A stretch of 64,000 nt of DNA from Bradyrhizobium erythrophlei. Its GTDB lineage: Bacteria; Pseudomonadota; Alphaproteobacteria; Rhizobiales; Xanthobacteraceae. This document shows, piece after piece, positions 46,297-55,320 of this stretch (position 1 is the first letter of the stretch; each line of letters opens with the position of its first letter). The position numbers were made by a program, and so were the translations under genes. Under the pieces are notes generated by a model. That model had not been told where the DNA came from and made no database searches. It saw nothing but the letters and a program-made list of their open reading frames with translations. The stretch lies in NCBI GenBank assembly GCA_900129675.1, contig FSRD01000001.1, forward strand, positions 6,065,501 to 6,129,500, written 5' to 3'.

Positions 46297-46782
46297 TCAC
46301 CACCACCGGATGGGCCAGGTATCGCCTTCATCGGCGCCTCGCGTGACGAGATTGTGCCAAGCAAAAGCAAACGTTGCGAGCAGCAGGGCGCCGATGCCAA
46401 CTGGCACAATCAGAAAGCTCCAGGACATGTTATTGACGACAACAACCAGCGGATCGATGCCGGCAGGCGGGTGAAACGTGCCGGTCAGATGCATTGCGAC
46501 CATTGCCAAACCAACAGCGACGGCGGCGGCCCACGGCGCTGGGCCACACAATTTCACAACCAGCAGTCCAACGAGCGTGGAGACAAGATGACCGCCGACA
46601 AGGGCGCGAGGTTGCGCCGGTTCTGCCTTTGGTGAGCCCAATACTGTTACGATCGACGTCGCGAATGGAATCGCGAAGAGCGGAAATGCCCTCTCAATGG
46701 AGAACGCCTCCATGCTCCCGATCGCAATTGCGCCCCCGGCCGCTCCGGCGAGGATGGCAAGTAGTTGAGGTCGGTCGAGCAT
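46297..46782 (-). CDS. HPP family integral membrane protein
   Basis: 161 residues with four or five membrane helices and the signature GTFHPPAGIDPL. The N-terminal ILAGAAGGAIAIGSMEAFS and GSPKAEPAQPRALVGGHLVS match the HPP family, linked in some organisms to nitrite transport. The role here is unknown. It lies alone between a truncated transposase and a hairpin-rich intergenic stretch. Confidence 0.82.
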   Translation of the reverse strand: MLDRPQLLAILAGAAGGAIAIGSMEAFSIERAFPLFAIPFATSIVTVLGSPKAEPAQPRALVGGHLVSTLVGLLVVKLCGPAPWAAAVAVGLAMVAMHLTGTFHPPAGIDPLVVVVNNMSWSFLIVPVGIGALLLATFAFAWHNLVTRGADEGDTWPIRWW

Positions 46783-46907
46783 CCAAGCCTGATACCAGTT
46801 TCTAGGTCACGGTTGGCGTCAGCGCCGGCCAAGCGTATTCGGGGAACGGAACTGGCATGTGGCGCTTGCGAAAGTAAGAGAGCTAGGTGGTCTGTGGGGG
46901 TAAATAT

Positions 46908-47206
46908 CCCCCGGCAAAGCCGGGGGCTTTAGGAATGGGGCCGCTCAAAGCGGCCGGTCTAGATCCGAAACTCCATCTATGTGGCCACGTATGAAACATT
47001 CTCTCTGAAGATTCCAATTCAACCCGCCCCAACTTTTCCTACGACAGTTGGAGAACAGATACCGCTTCACTTAGCGGGGTTACAGTTTCACAGTTGCCTA
47101 TCGAAAAACTCCTTTTCGTGTGCGTGGTGGCTCATGTGATGGGAGCCGATCAATAGGCAACTGCCGTAAATGTCAAACTTCTACTGCCACCCCGGCAGAG
47201 CCGGGG
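46908..47206. repeat. GC-rich hairpin set
   Basis: Three short perfect hairpins: CCCCCGGC-AAA-GCCGGGGG at 46908-46926, GGCCGCT-CAA-AGCGGCC at 46939-46955, and CCCCGGC-AGA-GCCGGGG at 47190-47206. The first and third are variants of one sequence and bracket about 260 bp of non-coding DNA. They could be ends of an IS200/IS605-type or REP-like element. No transposase is present. Confidence 0.5.
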
Positions 47207-47214
47207 GGCCTCCC

Positions 47215-47535
47215 TTATTGGGCTAGACTTAGTCTAGAGCTTATATTCGGCGTAGCTGCCGTTGATCGTGCGGCCGAGCCCCCAATCAGTGCCGCCACTT
47301 TCGCGCCGACCGGAAACTCGCCACCCGGGCATGATTTCACGAGCCCCACGCATTCGATGCTGCTGACGGGAGCCGCCTCGGCCCACTCACCCCGGCGCAT
47401 ATGCATCTCGGCGTGATTGATGCCGAAGGCCTTTACTTGGATGACGACATGTCCGGCCCTCGGCTCAGGCTCGGGGATCTCTTTGATGACCCGGCTATCG
47501 GGGCCACCAAATTCTTCGAGAACCATTGCGCGCAT
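47215..47535 (-). pseudogene. Zinc-type alcohol dehydrogenase/quinone reductase fragment
   Basis: Starts MRAMVLEEFGGPDSRVIKEI with the GroES-like domain (GHVVIQVKAFGINHAEMHMR, GEFPVGAKVAALIGG). Near 47270 the natural continuation GLGRTINGSYAEY is in another frame and then stops. Only the first ~100 residues of an MDR protein remain. Confidence 0.7.
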
Positions 47536-47582
47536 CGGGCCACTCCTCGGAAGGCTTTACAATTTCGACTGAATGTCGAGCG

Positions 47583-47685
47583 TCACTTGGAGCGCGACAA
47601 GAAATTGCGGATTGCCGCAGCAATCTCGTCACAGTGCGTATCGAGGGCGAAGCGGCCGGTATCGAAGAAGCGCACGTCAGCGTCG
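47583..47685 (-). pseudogene. Alpha/beta hydrolase C-terminal fragment
   Basis: A minus-strand frame reads VRFFDTGRFALDTHCDEIAA then AIRNFLSRSK and a stop, the end of an alpha/beta hydrolase with the DTGHFALE-type motif (catalytic His replaced by Arg). It ends 48 bp before the dehydrogenase fragment. Upstream sequence (47686-47966) has no recognisable gene. Confidence 0.5.
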
Positions 47686-47966
47686 GCCTACCGGTCGCTG
47701 CGTCCAATGCGCAGCAGGGCGCGATAACCGCCGCCCATCAGGGATAGCCCATTTTCGAGGCTGACGGCGCGGGCGATTCCCTGCATCGATGGGGTCAAGG
47801 CGCTGACCTGGATGGTTTCGGCATCAGCGGCGCTCTCGCAATTCGGGTGCACACTTGACAACAAAGTGCGCAGGACCCACGAGAATCGCAAGCACTTCGA
47901 CACGTTAGGCGTCGATTACGATGTCGTAACATCATTGGCGGAGGTGCCATTTTGATTGCGGGATGA

Positions 47967-48476
47967 CTAATGATTACTCAGCTGCGTTCTTTTCGAATAC
48001 GGGTGCTTTTGGTTGATGGGCATAGGCGCTTCTGGGGTCGTCAAGAAAGGACTGCGTTCACAATCGCCAGCAAGTCCTGACGACGCAGCCTGGCATTCCG
48101 TCAAGGTATCAAAGTCGCAGCGTTGAATCTGACCGTTGGGACCGATGTGGCAATACGCCAAGAAGGGATAGTGCTCGCATTGTTTCGACATAGCCTTGCA
48201 TTGCTCCATGGTATCAAACTCGCAGACCCGCTCCCGGCCGATGGTTAAAAAGCGGCAATACTTATACTGATGCGCGCTCGCCGCGGCCGAGCTAAGTACC
48301 GATGCGGAGTGCAGGAGCGGAGCAGCCCGTAGTGGCGCCATGCTTAGAAAGGCGAGTGCGATTAATCCGGCCCCATTACACATTAGCCGCCGAGGCTGTA
48401 ATGTGTTCCAGGGACTTTCCGCTTTAGCGTTTACTGCGGCCAAAGCCCTGCGGTTTCGGTAGCGTAACATCGTCAT
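47967..48476 (-). CDS. DUF3551-like secreted Cys-rich protein
   Basis: 169 residues with an internal hydrophobic signal (LIALAFLSMAPLRAAP) after a 30-residue basic leader. The mature part holds two DUF3551-like repeats: CRFLTIGRERVCEFDTMEQC and QRCDFDTLTECQAASSGLAG, ending DCERSPF. The regularly spaced Cys suggest disulfides in the periplasm. GAGGAGATACC precedes the ATG. A small frame on the same strand (48424-48618, MSEVKCIDMVVTVPLV) overlaps its start and may be a leader ORF. Confidence 0.7.
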   Translation of the reverse strand: MTMLRYRNRRALAAVNAKAESPWNTLQPRRLMCNGAGLIALAFLSMAPLRAAPLLHSASVLSSAAASAHQYKYCRFLTIGRERVCEFDTMEQCKAMSKQCEHYPFLAYCHIGPNGQIQRCDFDTLTECQAASSGLAGDCERSPFLTTPEAPMPINQKHPYSKRTQLSNH

Positions 48477-48611
48477 GGTATCTCCTCGTTGTGCGAGTCC
48501 GTTCGAGAACCTGGTCGCGTGTTTGCGTGTTGTACAGCACGCGAATTTGCGGCGGCGTCGGTGCGTGGCAGACCAACGGCACGGTGACCACCATGTCGAT
48601 GCATTTTACCT

Positions 48612-48760
48612 CGCTCATCAGCTGTCCGCTCGTTGAGTGTCGAGGGCAGCTTGGCGCAATTGTCTCAAGCGCGCGAGTTCAGCGTTGTAAGATTGTGTAA
48701 ATTCTGATGCCGAGATGCGTATCGGACTTGGGTAGTCAATCAGTGCCAAGTGGAGCCGCC
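48612..48760 (-). repeat. Left arm of a ~150-bp inverted repeat (dispersed repeat R2)
   Basis: The sequence from CTCATCAGCTGTCCGCTCGT to CAGTGCCAAGTGGAGCC is present in inverted orientation at 49692-49838 with few mismatches. It encodes SASEFTQSYNAELARLRQLR on the minus strand. Relatives occur at 27604 and 37210. Confidence 0.75.
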
Positions 48761-48776
48761 GTGGTTCACGGACCAT

Positions 48777-49363
48777 TGAAGCCAACGACGAGGTTCTGGG
48801 TATCGTTGGGTACGATCGTGAAGATCTCGCCTTGAGTCGGCTGCGCTGGACTGACCTAAAGCCGCCGGTGTGGCTCGACCGCGACTCACTTCGGTGGATG
48901 CCAGAACTCAAGACGACCGCGAGCTTGCAACGTCCGAAAAGGAGTACGTCCGTAAGGACGGCAGTAAGGTGCCCGTGCTCATCGGCGTTGCGAGCTTCGA
49001 AAGTGGAAGCGAAGGCGTTGCCTTCGTGCTCGACCTAATCGAGCGGAAGCGGGCTGAGGCAGCAGCGCGCGAGATGCGGCTGGAGCTGGCTCACGCGAAC
49101 TGCGTGGCCACCACGGGGCAGCTCACGGCCCCGATCGCGCACGAATTGAAGCAGCCAATCACCGTGGCAATAAGTAACGCCGAGGGAGTTCTGCGTTGGC
49201 TCGGCCGCCGACTGTTAGATTTGGAGCGGATACGGGAGGGGCTCGGCCTTATTATTGAAGCGGGTCATCGAGCGGGTAGCGTATCCGACCGGATCCGCGC
49301 CCTTGTCAAGAAGGCGCGCCCCGGAATGTGCGGTTGAACATCAATGAAGCGATCCTGGTTCGC
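48777..49363 (+). pseudogene. Sensor histidine kinase fragment (PAS + HisKA)
   Basis: A PAS domain piece (GIVGYDREDLALSRLRWTDL) in one frame, then a shift near 48930 to KEYVRKDGSKVPVLIGVASF, and a HisKA helix with the phosphoacceptor region GQLTAPIAHELKQPITVAIS. After SDRIRALVKKA another shift gives NVRLNINEAIL and a stop. The HATPase domain is missing. It is FixL/ThkA-like in style. The fragment is exactly enclosed by the inverted repeat. Confidence 0.75.
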
Positions 49364-49401
49364 GTCTGACGGCTAGGGAGCAACCGCCGAGGAGACGCCC
49401 A

Positions 49402-49594
49402 ATGGTGAAGAGAATCGTTCTGGCCGCATCGATGACAGCGATAGCCGCAATGTCCAGCGAAGCATTCCCGTATTAGAAGAAGGTGCAGCTGGCCGGCAGC
49501 CATTTCGTCCCTTCAATGCTTTCGATCAGACAGTGGGCGCCCGGTCGGCGAGCCCCGTATCGGTACCATGGCGGGCTGAAACGGAACTATTGAG
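49402..49594 (+). pseudogene. Small secreted protein with early stop
   Basis: GGAGACGCCC precedes ATG; the signal peptide MVKRIVLAASMTAIAAMSS is followed by EAFPY and a TAG. The same frame then continues KKVQLAGSHFVPSM and ends PYRYHGGLKRNY. The short product would be little more than a signal peptide. Confidence 0.4.
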
Positions 49595-49691
49595 CCGATA
49601 CTGTTTCCAATAGGCGCTTCATCTGACTCGAGTCAGATGGTTGGTCAGAAAAAGGTTTCGATGACGCAGTAATTGTGGGTTGTAAGCCCCG

Positions 49692-49838
49692 GCGGCTCCA
49701 CTTTGCACTGATTGACTACCCAAGTCCGATACGCATCTCGGCATCAGAATTTACACAATCTTACAACGTTGAACTCGCGCGCTTGAGATAATTGCGCCAA
49801 GCTGCCCTCGAAACTTAACGAGCGGACAGCTGATGAGC
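49692..49838 (+). repeat. Right arm of the ~150-bp inverted repeat (dispersed repeat R3)
   Basis: Inverted counterpart of 48612-48760. It is followed by a short frame MSEAECSIERASFDMVIT (49833) that ends at 49937, five bases before the HAD gene, so it may act as leader or promoter for that operon. Confidence 0.75.
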
Positions 49839-49941
49839 GAGGCAGAATGTTCAATCGAAAGAGCCTCTTTCGATATGGTGATCACCACGCGCAAAACAGC
49901 GGAAGCCAACATCGCAGCCGTAGCTGCTGGAGAGTAGAACC

Positions 49942-50775
49942 ATGACTCACGACGATCAATCCTCACTCGAGCGCCGCAAGTTTCTCGCTGGACTTGGAAC
50001 TGCCACGGCTGGTGCTATTGCGGCAAATGTTGTGGGCGGAACCACTCCAGCAGCCGCCGAAGCCCCAGTGGGTGCAGTCGTTCCGTCTGTCTGCGTGTTT
50101 GATGTCAACGGATCGCTACTTGCTACCGATGCGTTGGCGCCTTTGTTCCAAAGGTTATTTGGCAACGGCCTCGTGGAGAGGGAGTGGTACGAAGAGCTGG
50201 CTCTTTATTCGAACGTGATAACCTCGTCGGGAAACTACCCAGGAACGTTTTTCGAGTTGGCAAAAGCAGTGCTTCAAATGGTGGGTAGTATCCACCACGT
50301 CGAGATTCGACCCACTGACGTCGAAGAGTTGGGAACACGGCTGTTGTCTTTGCCTGCGTATCCCGACGTGCCGGATGGGTTGCGGATGTTGAAGGAGGCT
50401 GGGTTTCGCCTGGTGACGTTAACTAACTCCCCGCCAGGTTCGAAAGGAAGCGAAACCCAGTTGGCGCGCGCTGGCATAGCGGAGTTTTTTGAGCGGCATT
50501 TCAATACCCATAGTGTACGCCGCTTTAAGGTAGCTCAGTCGGTGTACCACATGGTCGCGGAAGAGATGGATGTTCCGCCGACCGCGTGTTGCATGATCAC
50601 GGCACACGCTTGGGACGCTCTCGGAGCACAATATGTGGGCTTCTCGTCGGGGCTTATGAACCGACCAGGCCAGGCTTCTCTGGTGATGCATGGGCTACCC
50701 CAGCCACTCGCTGTCGCACCGGACCTGCCGGGTGTGGCAGCCCAGCTCATCAAGCTCCGGCGGCGTCAATCGTAG
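49942..50775 (+). CDS. Tat-exported haloacid dehalogenase-like (type II) hydrolase
   Basis: 277 residues. The N-terminus LERRKFLAGLGTATAGAIAA with AAAEA cleavage is a twin-arginine signal. The HAD fold follows: nucleophile Asp54 in VFDVNGS, Ser163 in TLTNS, Lys196 in RRFKVAQSVY with Tyr202, and Asp225 in AHAWDALGAQ. The spacing of these matches type II L-2-haloacid dehalogenases almost residue for residue. Thr14 of that family is Ser58 here and Asn177 is His222. Most dehalogenases are cytoplasmic, so export is unusual. It heads a periplasmic oxidation cluster. Confidence 0.85.
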   Translation: MTHDDQSSLERRKFLAGLGTATAGAIAANVVGGTTPAAAEAPVGAVVPSVCVFDVNGSLLATDALAPLFQRLFGNGLVEREWYEELALYSNVITSSGNYPGTFFELAKAVLQMVGSIHHVEIRPTDVEELGTRLLSLPAYPDVPDGLRMLKEAGFRLVTLTNSPPGSKGSETQLARAGIAEFFERHFNTHSVRRFKVAQSVYHMVAEEMDVPPTACCMITAHAWDALGAQYVGFSSGLMNRPGQASLVMHGLPQPLAVAPDLPGVAAQLIKLRRRQS

Positions 50776-50786
50776 AGTGATTTGTC

Positions 50787-51266
50787 ATGTGGAGATCCGT
50801 TGCATTTGCTGTCGCGGCCACAGTGCTCGCGCTTTCGGCGCAAGGTGCGGCTGCGCAGTTTGGCGAAAAGAAGGTACTCACGCTGGCGGCCGCCCAGAAG
50901 ATTGTTGCGGCCGCCCAGGCGGAAGCTGAGCGCAACCATCTAGCTGGCGTCATAGCCGTGGTCGACGATGGCGGTTGGCTGATTTTGCTGCTGCGGATGG
51001 ATAACGCGGCGTATGTTGCAAGCGTAGAGCTCGCACCAGGCAAGGCTCGAACCGCGGCACTGTTCAAGAAACCTAGTCAGGCGCTGGAGGACACCATCAA
51101 CCACGGTCGAGTTGCGGCGGTCACAGCGCGGGATTTCATCGAGATGCAAGGCGGTCTTCCGATCATCATCGACAGCCAGGTCATCGGCGGGATCGGCGCA
51201 AGTTTCGATACGCCGGAGCACGATGTGCAGATCGCACAAGCAGGTCTTGCAGTGCTAACGCGGTAG
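50787..51266 (+). CDS. Exported GlcG/HbpS family protein
   Basis: 159 residues with a Sec signal (MWRSVAFAVAATVLALSAQG, AAAQ). The GlcG/HbpS domain has LTLAAAQKIVAAAQAEAERN, GVIAVVDDGGWLILLLRMD and the C-terminal GGLPIIIDSQVIGGIGAS. The family binds haem or small ligands and is often encoded with glycolate or alcohol oxidation genes. It lies 11 bp after the HAD gene. Confidence 0.87.
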   Translation: MWRSVAFAVAATVLALSAQGAAAQFGEKKVLTLAAAQKIVAAAQAEAERNHLAGVIAVVDDGGWLILLLRMDNAAYVASVELAPGKARTAALFKKPSQALEDTINHGRVAAVTARDFIEMQGGLPIIIDSQVIGGIGASFDTPEHDVQIAQAGLAVLTR

Positions 51267-51363
51267 AAGACGGATGCGGTTCCGGCTGCGGCAAAAGACA
51301 GGAAAGACCCAGCCAAACCGGGATGTCGTGATAGTCGCTCCGATCCGCTTGAGGAGGCGAGAA

Positions 51364-51459
51364 GTGAACATTGGCGGGAAATGTGAGGCTCCCTTGCGAC
51401 TGATTGAGCGGAAGGTGAAGAAGCAGCTGCGTATCCTTGAGCGGGTAGATGGAGCGTGA
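51364..51459 (+). CDS. Possible 31-residue ORF with strong ribosome-binding site
   Basis: GTG 51364 is preceded at ideal distance by GAGGAGG (51351-51357). The peptide VNIGGKCEAPLRLIERKVKK is followed by QLRILERVDGA; the stop overlaps the start region of the next gene (GTGA). It could be a small subunit or a translational-coupling leader. No family is recognised. Confidence 0.3.
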   Translation: MNIGGKCEAPLRLIERKVKKQLRILERVDGA

Positions 51460-51461
51460 AA

Positions 51462-52211
51462 ATGAGAGATGGCGTGTTCCAAGCAAGAACATCCCGCCGT
51501 GGCCTTCTGTCCTCCTCTGCGCTGGTGCTCTTGTTGGGCGCGGGCTCCGCAAGTGCCCGCATCATCAGCGACGGCCTGCCGTGGAGTCCCGGTACGGCAA
51601 CGCCTCCGGTGCCGGTGCGCCCCGGACCTTGGCTGTTCTTTACCGCGGAGGAAGCGGCCCTGGTCGAAGCCGCGGTCGATCGCCTGATCCCGCCCGATGA
51701 TCGCGGCCCCGGCGCTAGAGATGCGGGATGCGCGGTGTTCATCGATCGCCAACTCGCAGGTCCGTATGGCAGAAGCGCGGGCCTTTATATGCAGCCACCC
51801 TTCATGCCCGGCGCTGCCACGCAAGGATATCAGATGCCGGATACTCCGGCCACACGCTACCGAGGCGGGCTGAAAGCGCTTGCCGATCACGTCAAGGCTG
51901 CGTTCGCGGGAAAATCCTTTGCTGAGCTTTCAGCGCCCGATCAAGACAAGGTGTTGGCGGGCCTCGAATCGGGATCGATCGCACTCCCGGGTGTGGGTGG
52001 CGCGCAGTTCTTCGCGTTGCTGCTGGAGAATACCAGGGAAGGCTTTTTCGCTGACCCGATCTATGGCGGCAACCGCGACATGGTCGGATGGAAGCTGATC
52101 GGCTTTCCGGGCGCACGGTACGATTATCGGGATTGGGTTGAGCGTCATAACGAGCCCTATCCGTTGCCGCCGGTGAGCATCATGGGGCGGCCAGAGTGGG
52201 AGGAGAGATAG
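51462..52211 (+). CDS. Gluconate 2-dehydrogenase subunit 3 family protein
   Basis: 249 residues with a Tat signal (RTSRRGLLSSSALVLLLGAG, ASA). The mature part has LFFTAEEAALVEAAVDRLIP and DRGPGARDAGCAVFIDRQLA, typical of the small subunit of membrane FAD-dehydrogenases. Its signal carries the signal-less flavoprotein across the membrane in a folded complex. GGAG precedes ATG 51462; GTG 51456 is an alternative. It ends 2 bp before the flavoprotein gene. Confidence 0.87.
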   Translation: MRDGVFQARTSRRGLLSSSALVLLLGAGSASARIISDGLPWSPGTATPPVPVRPGPWLFFTAEEAALVEAAVDRLIPPDDRGPGARDAGCAVFIDRQLAGPYGRSAGLYMQPPFMPGAATQGYQMPDTPATRYRGGLKALADHVKAAFAGKSFAELSAPDQDKVLAGLESGSIALPGVGGAQFFALLLENTREGFFADPIYGGNRDMVGWKLIGFPGARYDYRDWVERHNEPYPLPPVSIMGRPEWEER

Positions 52212-52213
52212 CG

Positions 52214-53977
52214 ATGCCGCGCAAACTGCCTCGCAAGGATGTGGTGATCATTGGCCTGGGATGGACCGGCTCCATTCTCGGCTATGAGCTGGCGAAGGCC
52301 GGCCTCGACGTAGTAGCGATCGAGCGTGGCCCATGGCGCGACACCGCAACCGATTTTCCGCCGGCTTCCGCCCAGGACGAGCTTCGCTATGCCGTGCGCC
52401 TTGACCTCTTTCTGCGCCCCGATCAGGAGACGCTGACGTTTCGCAACAATGCCAGCCAGACGGCGCTGCCGATTCGCAATTTCGTCAGCTTTCTTCCCGG
52501 CAACGGTGTCGGCGGTGCGGGCGTTCACTGGAACGGGCAGACCTGGCGCTTTCTGCCCACCGATTTTCGCCTGCGCAGCCATCTCGAGGAGCGCTACGGC
52601 AAGGATGCTCTGCCGTCCGACATGACCATCCAGGATTGGCCGCTCAGCTACGATGATCTGGAACCTTACTATGACCGGTTCGAAAAGCTGTGCGGCACAT
52701 CCGGCAAGGCCGGCAACATCCGCGGCATCAAACAGCTAGGCGGTAATCCGTTTGAGGGCTGGCGCTCATCAGAATATCCGACGCCACCGCTGAAGCAGGG
52801 CTACGGCGCCACGCTGTTTGCCGAAGCAGCGCGCAAGACCGGCCACAACCCGTTCCCACAGCCAGCGTCGAACCTAAGCGAAGCCTATGTTAACCCGCTC
52901 GGCATCAAGCTCGGGCAGTGCACCTATTGCGGTTTCTGCGAACGCTTTGGCTGCGGCAACTATTCCAAGGCCAGCCCTCAGACTTGTGTACTGCCGGCTC
53001 TACTACGGTTTCCGAACTTTACCGCCCAGACCGAATCCGAAGTAACGAAGATCAATCTGGATTCCGCTGGCAAGCGCGCCACCGGTGTTACCTATGTCGA
53101 CACATCGGGGCAGGAGTGGGAGCAGCCCGCCAATATCGTGCTGGTTTGCGCGTTCGCGTTGTTCAACGTGCGGCTGATGCTGCTGTCGGGAATCGGAAAG
53201 CCTTATGACGCGCAGGCCGGGCAGGGCGTGGTCGGGCGCAACTACGCCTATCAGACCACTTCAAGCGTGGGCCTGATCCTAAAGGACAAGGTGCTGAATC
53301 CGTTCATCGCCACCGGCTCGCACGGCATGATGATCGATGACTACAACGGCGACAATTTCGATCATTCCGGGCTTGGTTTTGTCGGCGGCGGCTACATGGG
53401 TTTTGGACAAACCAACGCACGCCCGATCCAGACGCGACCCGTCCCGGCGGGCACGCCGAAATGGGGTGCGCAATGGAAGAAGGCAACGGCTGAAACCTAT
53501 CAGCGCGCCTGCAGCCTCGCGACCCACGGTAGTTCCTACAGCTACAAAGACTGCTATCTCGATCTCGATCCCACCTATACGGACCGCCTAGGTCGGCCGT
53601 TGATGCGGATGACGTTCGATTTCCACGAGAACGAGTTGAAGATGTCGGCCTTCCTCACGGATCGTTTGGCGGAAATCGCCCGTACCATGGACCCCGTGGA
53701 ATTGGTCGCGCTCCCGCGCAAGGGCCCGTACACATTGACTGCCTACCAGACCACCCACAACACCGGCGGCACCGTCATGGGCGCCGATCCGGGAACGAGC
53801 GTGGTCAACCGCTACTGCCAGAGCTGGGACGTGCACAATGTTTTCGTCCCCGGCGGCGCTTCGGTGTTCCCGCAGAACCACGGATACAATCCGACCGATA
53901 CGGTGGGCGCGCTCGCTTACTGGACTGCCGATGCCATCAGGGATCGGTATCTGAGAAACCCCGGACCCCTGGTGTAG
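52214..53977 (+). CDS. GMC family FAD-dependent dehydrogenase, large subunit
   Basis: 587 residues. The N-terminal FAD motif is VVIIGLGWTGSILGYELAKA. GVGGAGVHWNGQTWR is a flavin-contact loop, a Cys-rich CTYCGFCERFGCGNYSKAS segment follows, and the C-terminal GMC_oxred_C domain has TTHNTGGTVMGADP and NHGYNPTDTVGALAYW. This is the flavoprotein of three-component gluconate/alcohol/sorbitol dehydrogenases, oxidising a hydroxyl group in the periplasm. It has no own signal, consistent with Tat hitchhiking on subunit 3. GGAGGAGAG precedes ATG 52214. Confidence 0.9.
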   Translation: MPRKLPRKDVVIIGLGWTGSILGYELAKAGLDVVAIERGPWRDTATDFPPASAQDELRYAVRLDLFLRPDQETLTFRNNASQTALPIRNFVSFLPGNGVGGAGVHWNGQTWRFLPTDFRLRSHLEERYGKDALPSDMTIQDWPLSYDDLEPYYDRFEKLCGTSGKAGNIRGIKQLGGNPFEGWRSSEYPTPPLKQGYGATLFAEAARKTGHNPFPQPASNLSEAYVNPLGIKLGQCTYCGFCERFGCGNYSKASPQTCVLPALLRFPNFTAQTESEVTKINLDSAGKRATGVTYVDTSGQEWEQPANIVLVCAFALFNVRLMLLSGIGKPYDAQAGQGVVGRNYAYQTTSSVGLILKDKVLNPFIATGSHGMMIDDYNGDNFDHSGLGFVGGGYMGFGQTNARPIQTRPVPAGTPKWGAQWKKATAETYQRACSLATHGSSYSYKDCYLDLDPTYTDRLGRPLMRMTFDFHENELKMSAFLTDRLAEIARTMDPVELVALPRKGPYTLTAYQTTHNTGGTVMGADPGTSVVNRYCQSWDVHNVFVPGGASVFPQNHGYNPTDTVGALAYWTADAIRDRYLRNPGPLV

Positions 53978-53979
53978 AG

Positions 53980-55320
53980 ATGCGTGTGTGGCAGACATCC
54001 GACGCGCGCTTGGGTGCAAGCCGACACCGGCGGCGCCACTATGTTTTCCTGGCGCTTGCTGCAGTGATGCTGCTCCTGCTTGGAGCAGGCGCATTCCTGG
54101 CGCCGCGGTGGCCTCGATCAGCATCCGCCAATGCACAGCGCTATCCGGTCGACGATCGTCAAGCCTTCGATCGCATCGAGCGCGGGCGTTATCTTGCGGT
54201 TGTCGCCGACTGCGCCGGCTGCCATACGGCCCCGGGCGGACCACCGTTCGCGGGTGGATTGGCTCTGCAAACGCCGTTCGGCACCCTCGTTACACCGAAT
54301 ATCACACCGGACCGAGAAACCGGGATCGGGAGCTGGACGGATGAGGAGTTTGTGGCCGCCATGCACGAGGGCCGCGGCCGCGGCGGCATGCGTCTTTATC
54401 CGGCGATGCCTTATCCTGCGTACGCCAAGATGACACGCGACGACGTGCTTTCCATCCTCGCCTATTTCAAGACCATTGAACCGGTACATAACGCGGTCAC
54501 CGTCAACCAGCTGCCGTTCCCGTTTAACATCCGGCTGGGCATGGCGTTCTGGAACTTTCTCAACTTCGCGCCAGGCCCCTTTCAGCCTGATCCGCAAAAG
54601 TCGTCGGAATGGAACCGCGGCGCGTATCTCGTCCAAGGGGCCGGACACTGTGGGACATGCCATACGCCGAAGACGTTGCTTGGCGGCGACCAAACCGGCG
54701 CACCGCTTGCCGGCGCGACCTTGCAGGACTGGTTCGCCCCAAACATCACGACTGATCCGCGCAAGGGCATCGGCAACTGGCCCTTAGATGAGGTCGTCCA
54801 TTATCTCAAGACAGGCACGAACTCTTGGACATTGGCATCCGGGCCGATGGCTGAAGCGGTGGTCCACTCCACCTCGCTGATGACCAACGAGGATCTTGCC
54901 GCCATCGCCACCTACCTGAAGGACAGCGGCGTAGCCGTGTCCACGTCCCCTCCGACCTCGGTTTCCGCCAATGACGCTGCCATACGCGCCGGCGCCGCGA
55001 TATACAAGGACAACTGCGCAGCATGCCACAAGGACTCAGGGGTTGGTGAGAGTGCGCTCTTCCCAAGTCTTTCCGGCAGTGCGCTCGTTCAGTCCGATGA
55101 TGTTACGACGCTCGCGCGCCTCATTCTGCAGGGCTCGCGCGCGGTCGCCACGCCCGACAAACCGACCGCGCCGGCGATGCCAGTCTTCGATTGGCGGCTG
55201 AACGACGCGCAGATCGCCGCCGTGCTTACCTTTATCAGGAACCGTTGGGGCAATGCAGCGGCGCCGGTGGCGGCAAGCACGGTCGCGCGGCAACGCGCAT
55301 TATTGGCGCGATCACCGTAG
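53980..55320 (+). CDS. Triheme membrane-bound cytochrome c subunit
   Basis: 446 residues with an N-terminal hydrophobic signal/anchor (YVFLALAAVMLLLLGAGAFL) and three c-type haem motifs: CAGCH (Cys78-His82), CGTCH (Cys224-His228) and CAACH (Cys346-His350). This is the electron-transfer subunit of FAD-dependent dehydrogenases, passing electrons to quinone or the terminal oxidase. It starts 2 bp after the GMC stop, so the three subunits form one translational unit. Confidence 0.92.
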   Translation: MRVWQTSDARLGASRHRRRHYVFLALAAVMLLLLGAGAFLAPRWPRSASANAQRYPVDDRQAFDRIERGRYLAVVADCAGCHTAPGGPPFAGGLALQTPFGTLVTPNITPDRETGIGSWTDEEFVAAMHEGRGRGGMRLYPAMPYPAYAKMTRDDVLSILAYFKTIEPVHNAVTVNQLPFPFNIRLGMAFWNFLNFAPGPFQPDPQKSSEWNRGAYLVQGAGHCGTCHTPKTLLGGDQTGAPLAGATLQDWFAPNITTDPRKGIGNWPLDEVVHYLKTGTNSWTLASGPMAEAVVHSTSLMTNEDLAAIATYLKDSGVAVSTSPPTSVSANDAAIRAGAAIYKDNCAACHKDSGVGESALFPSLSGSALVQSDDVTTLARLILQGSRAVATPDKPTAPAMPVFDWRLNDAQIAAVLTFIRNRWGNAAAPVAASTVARQRALLARSP

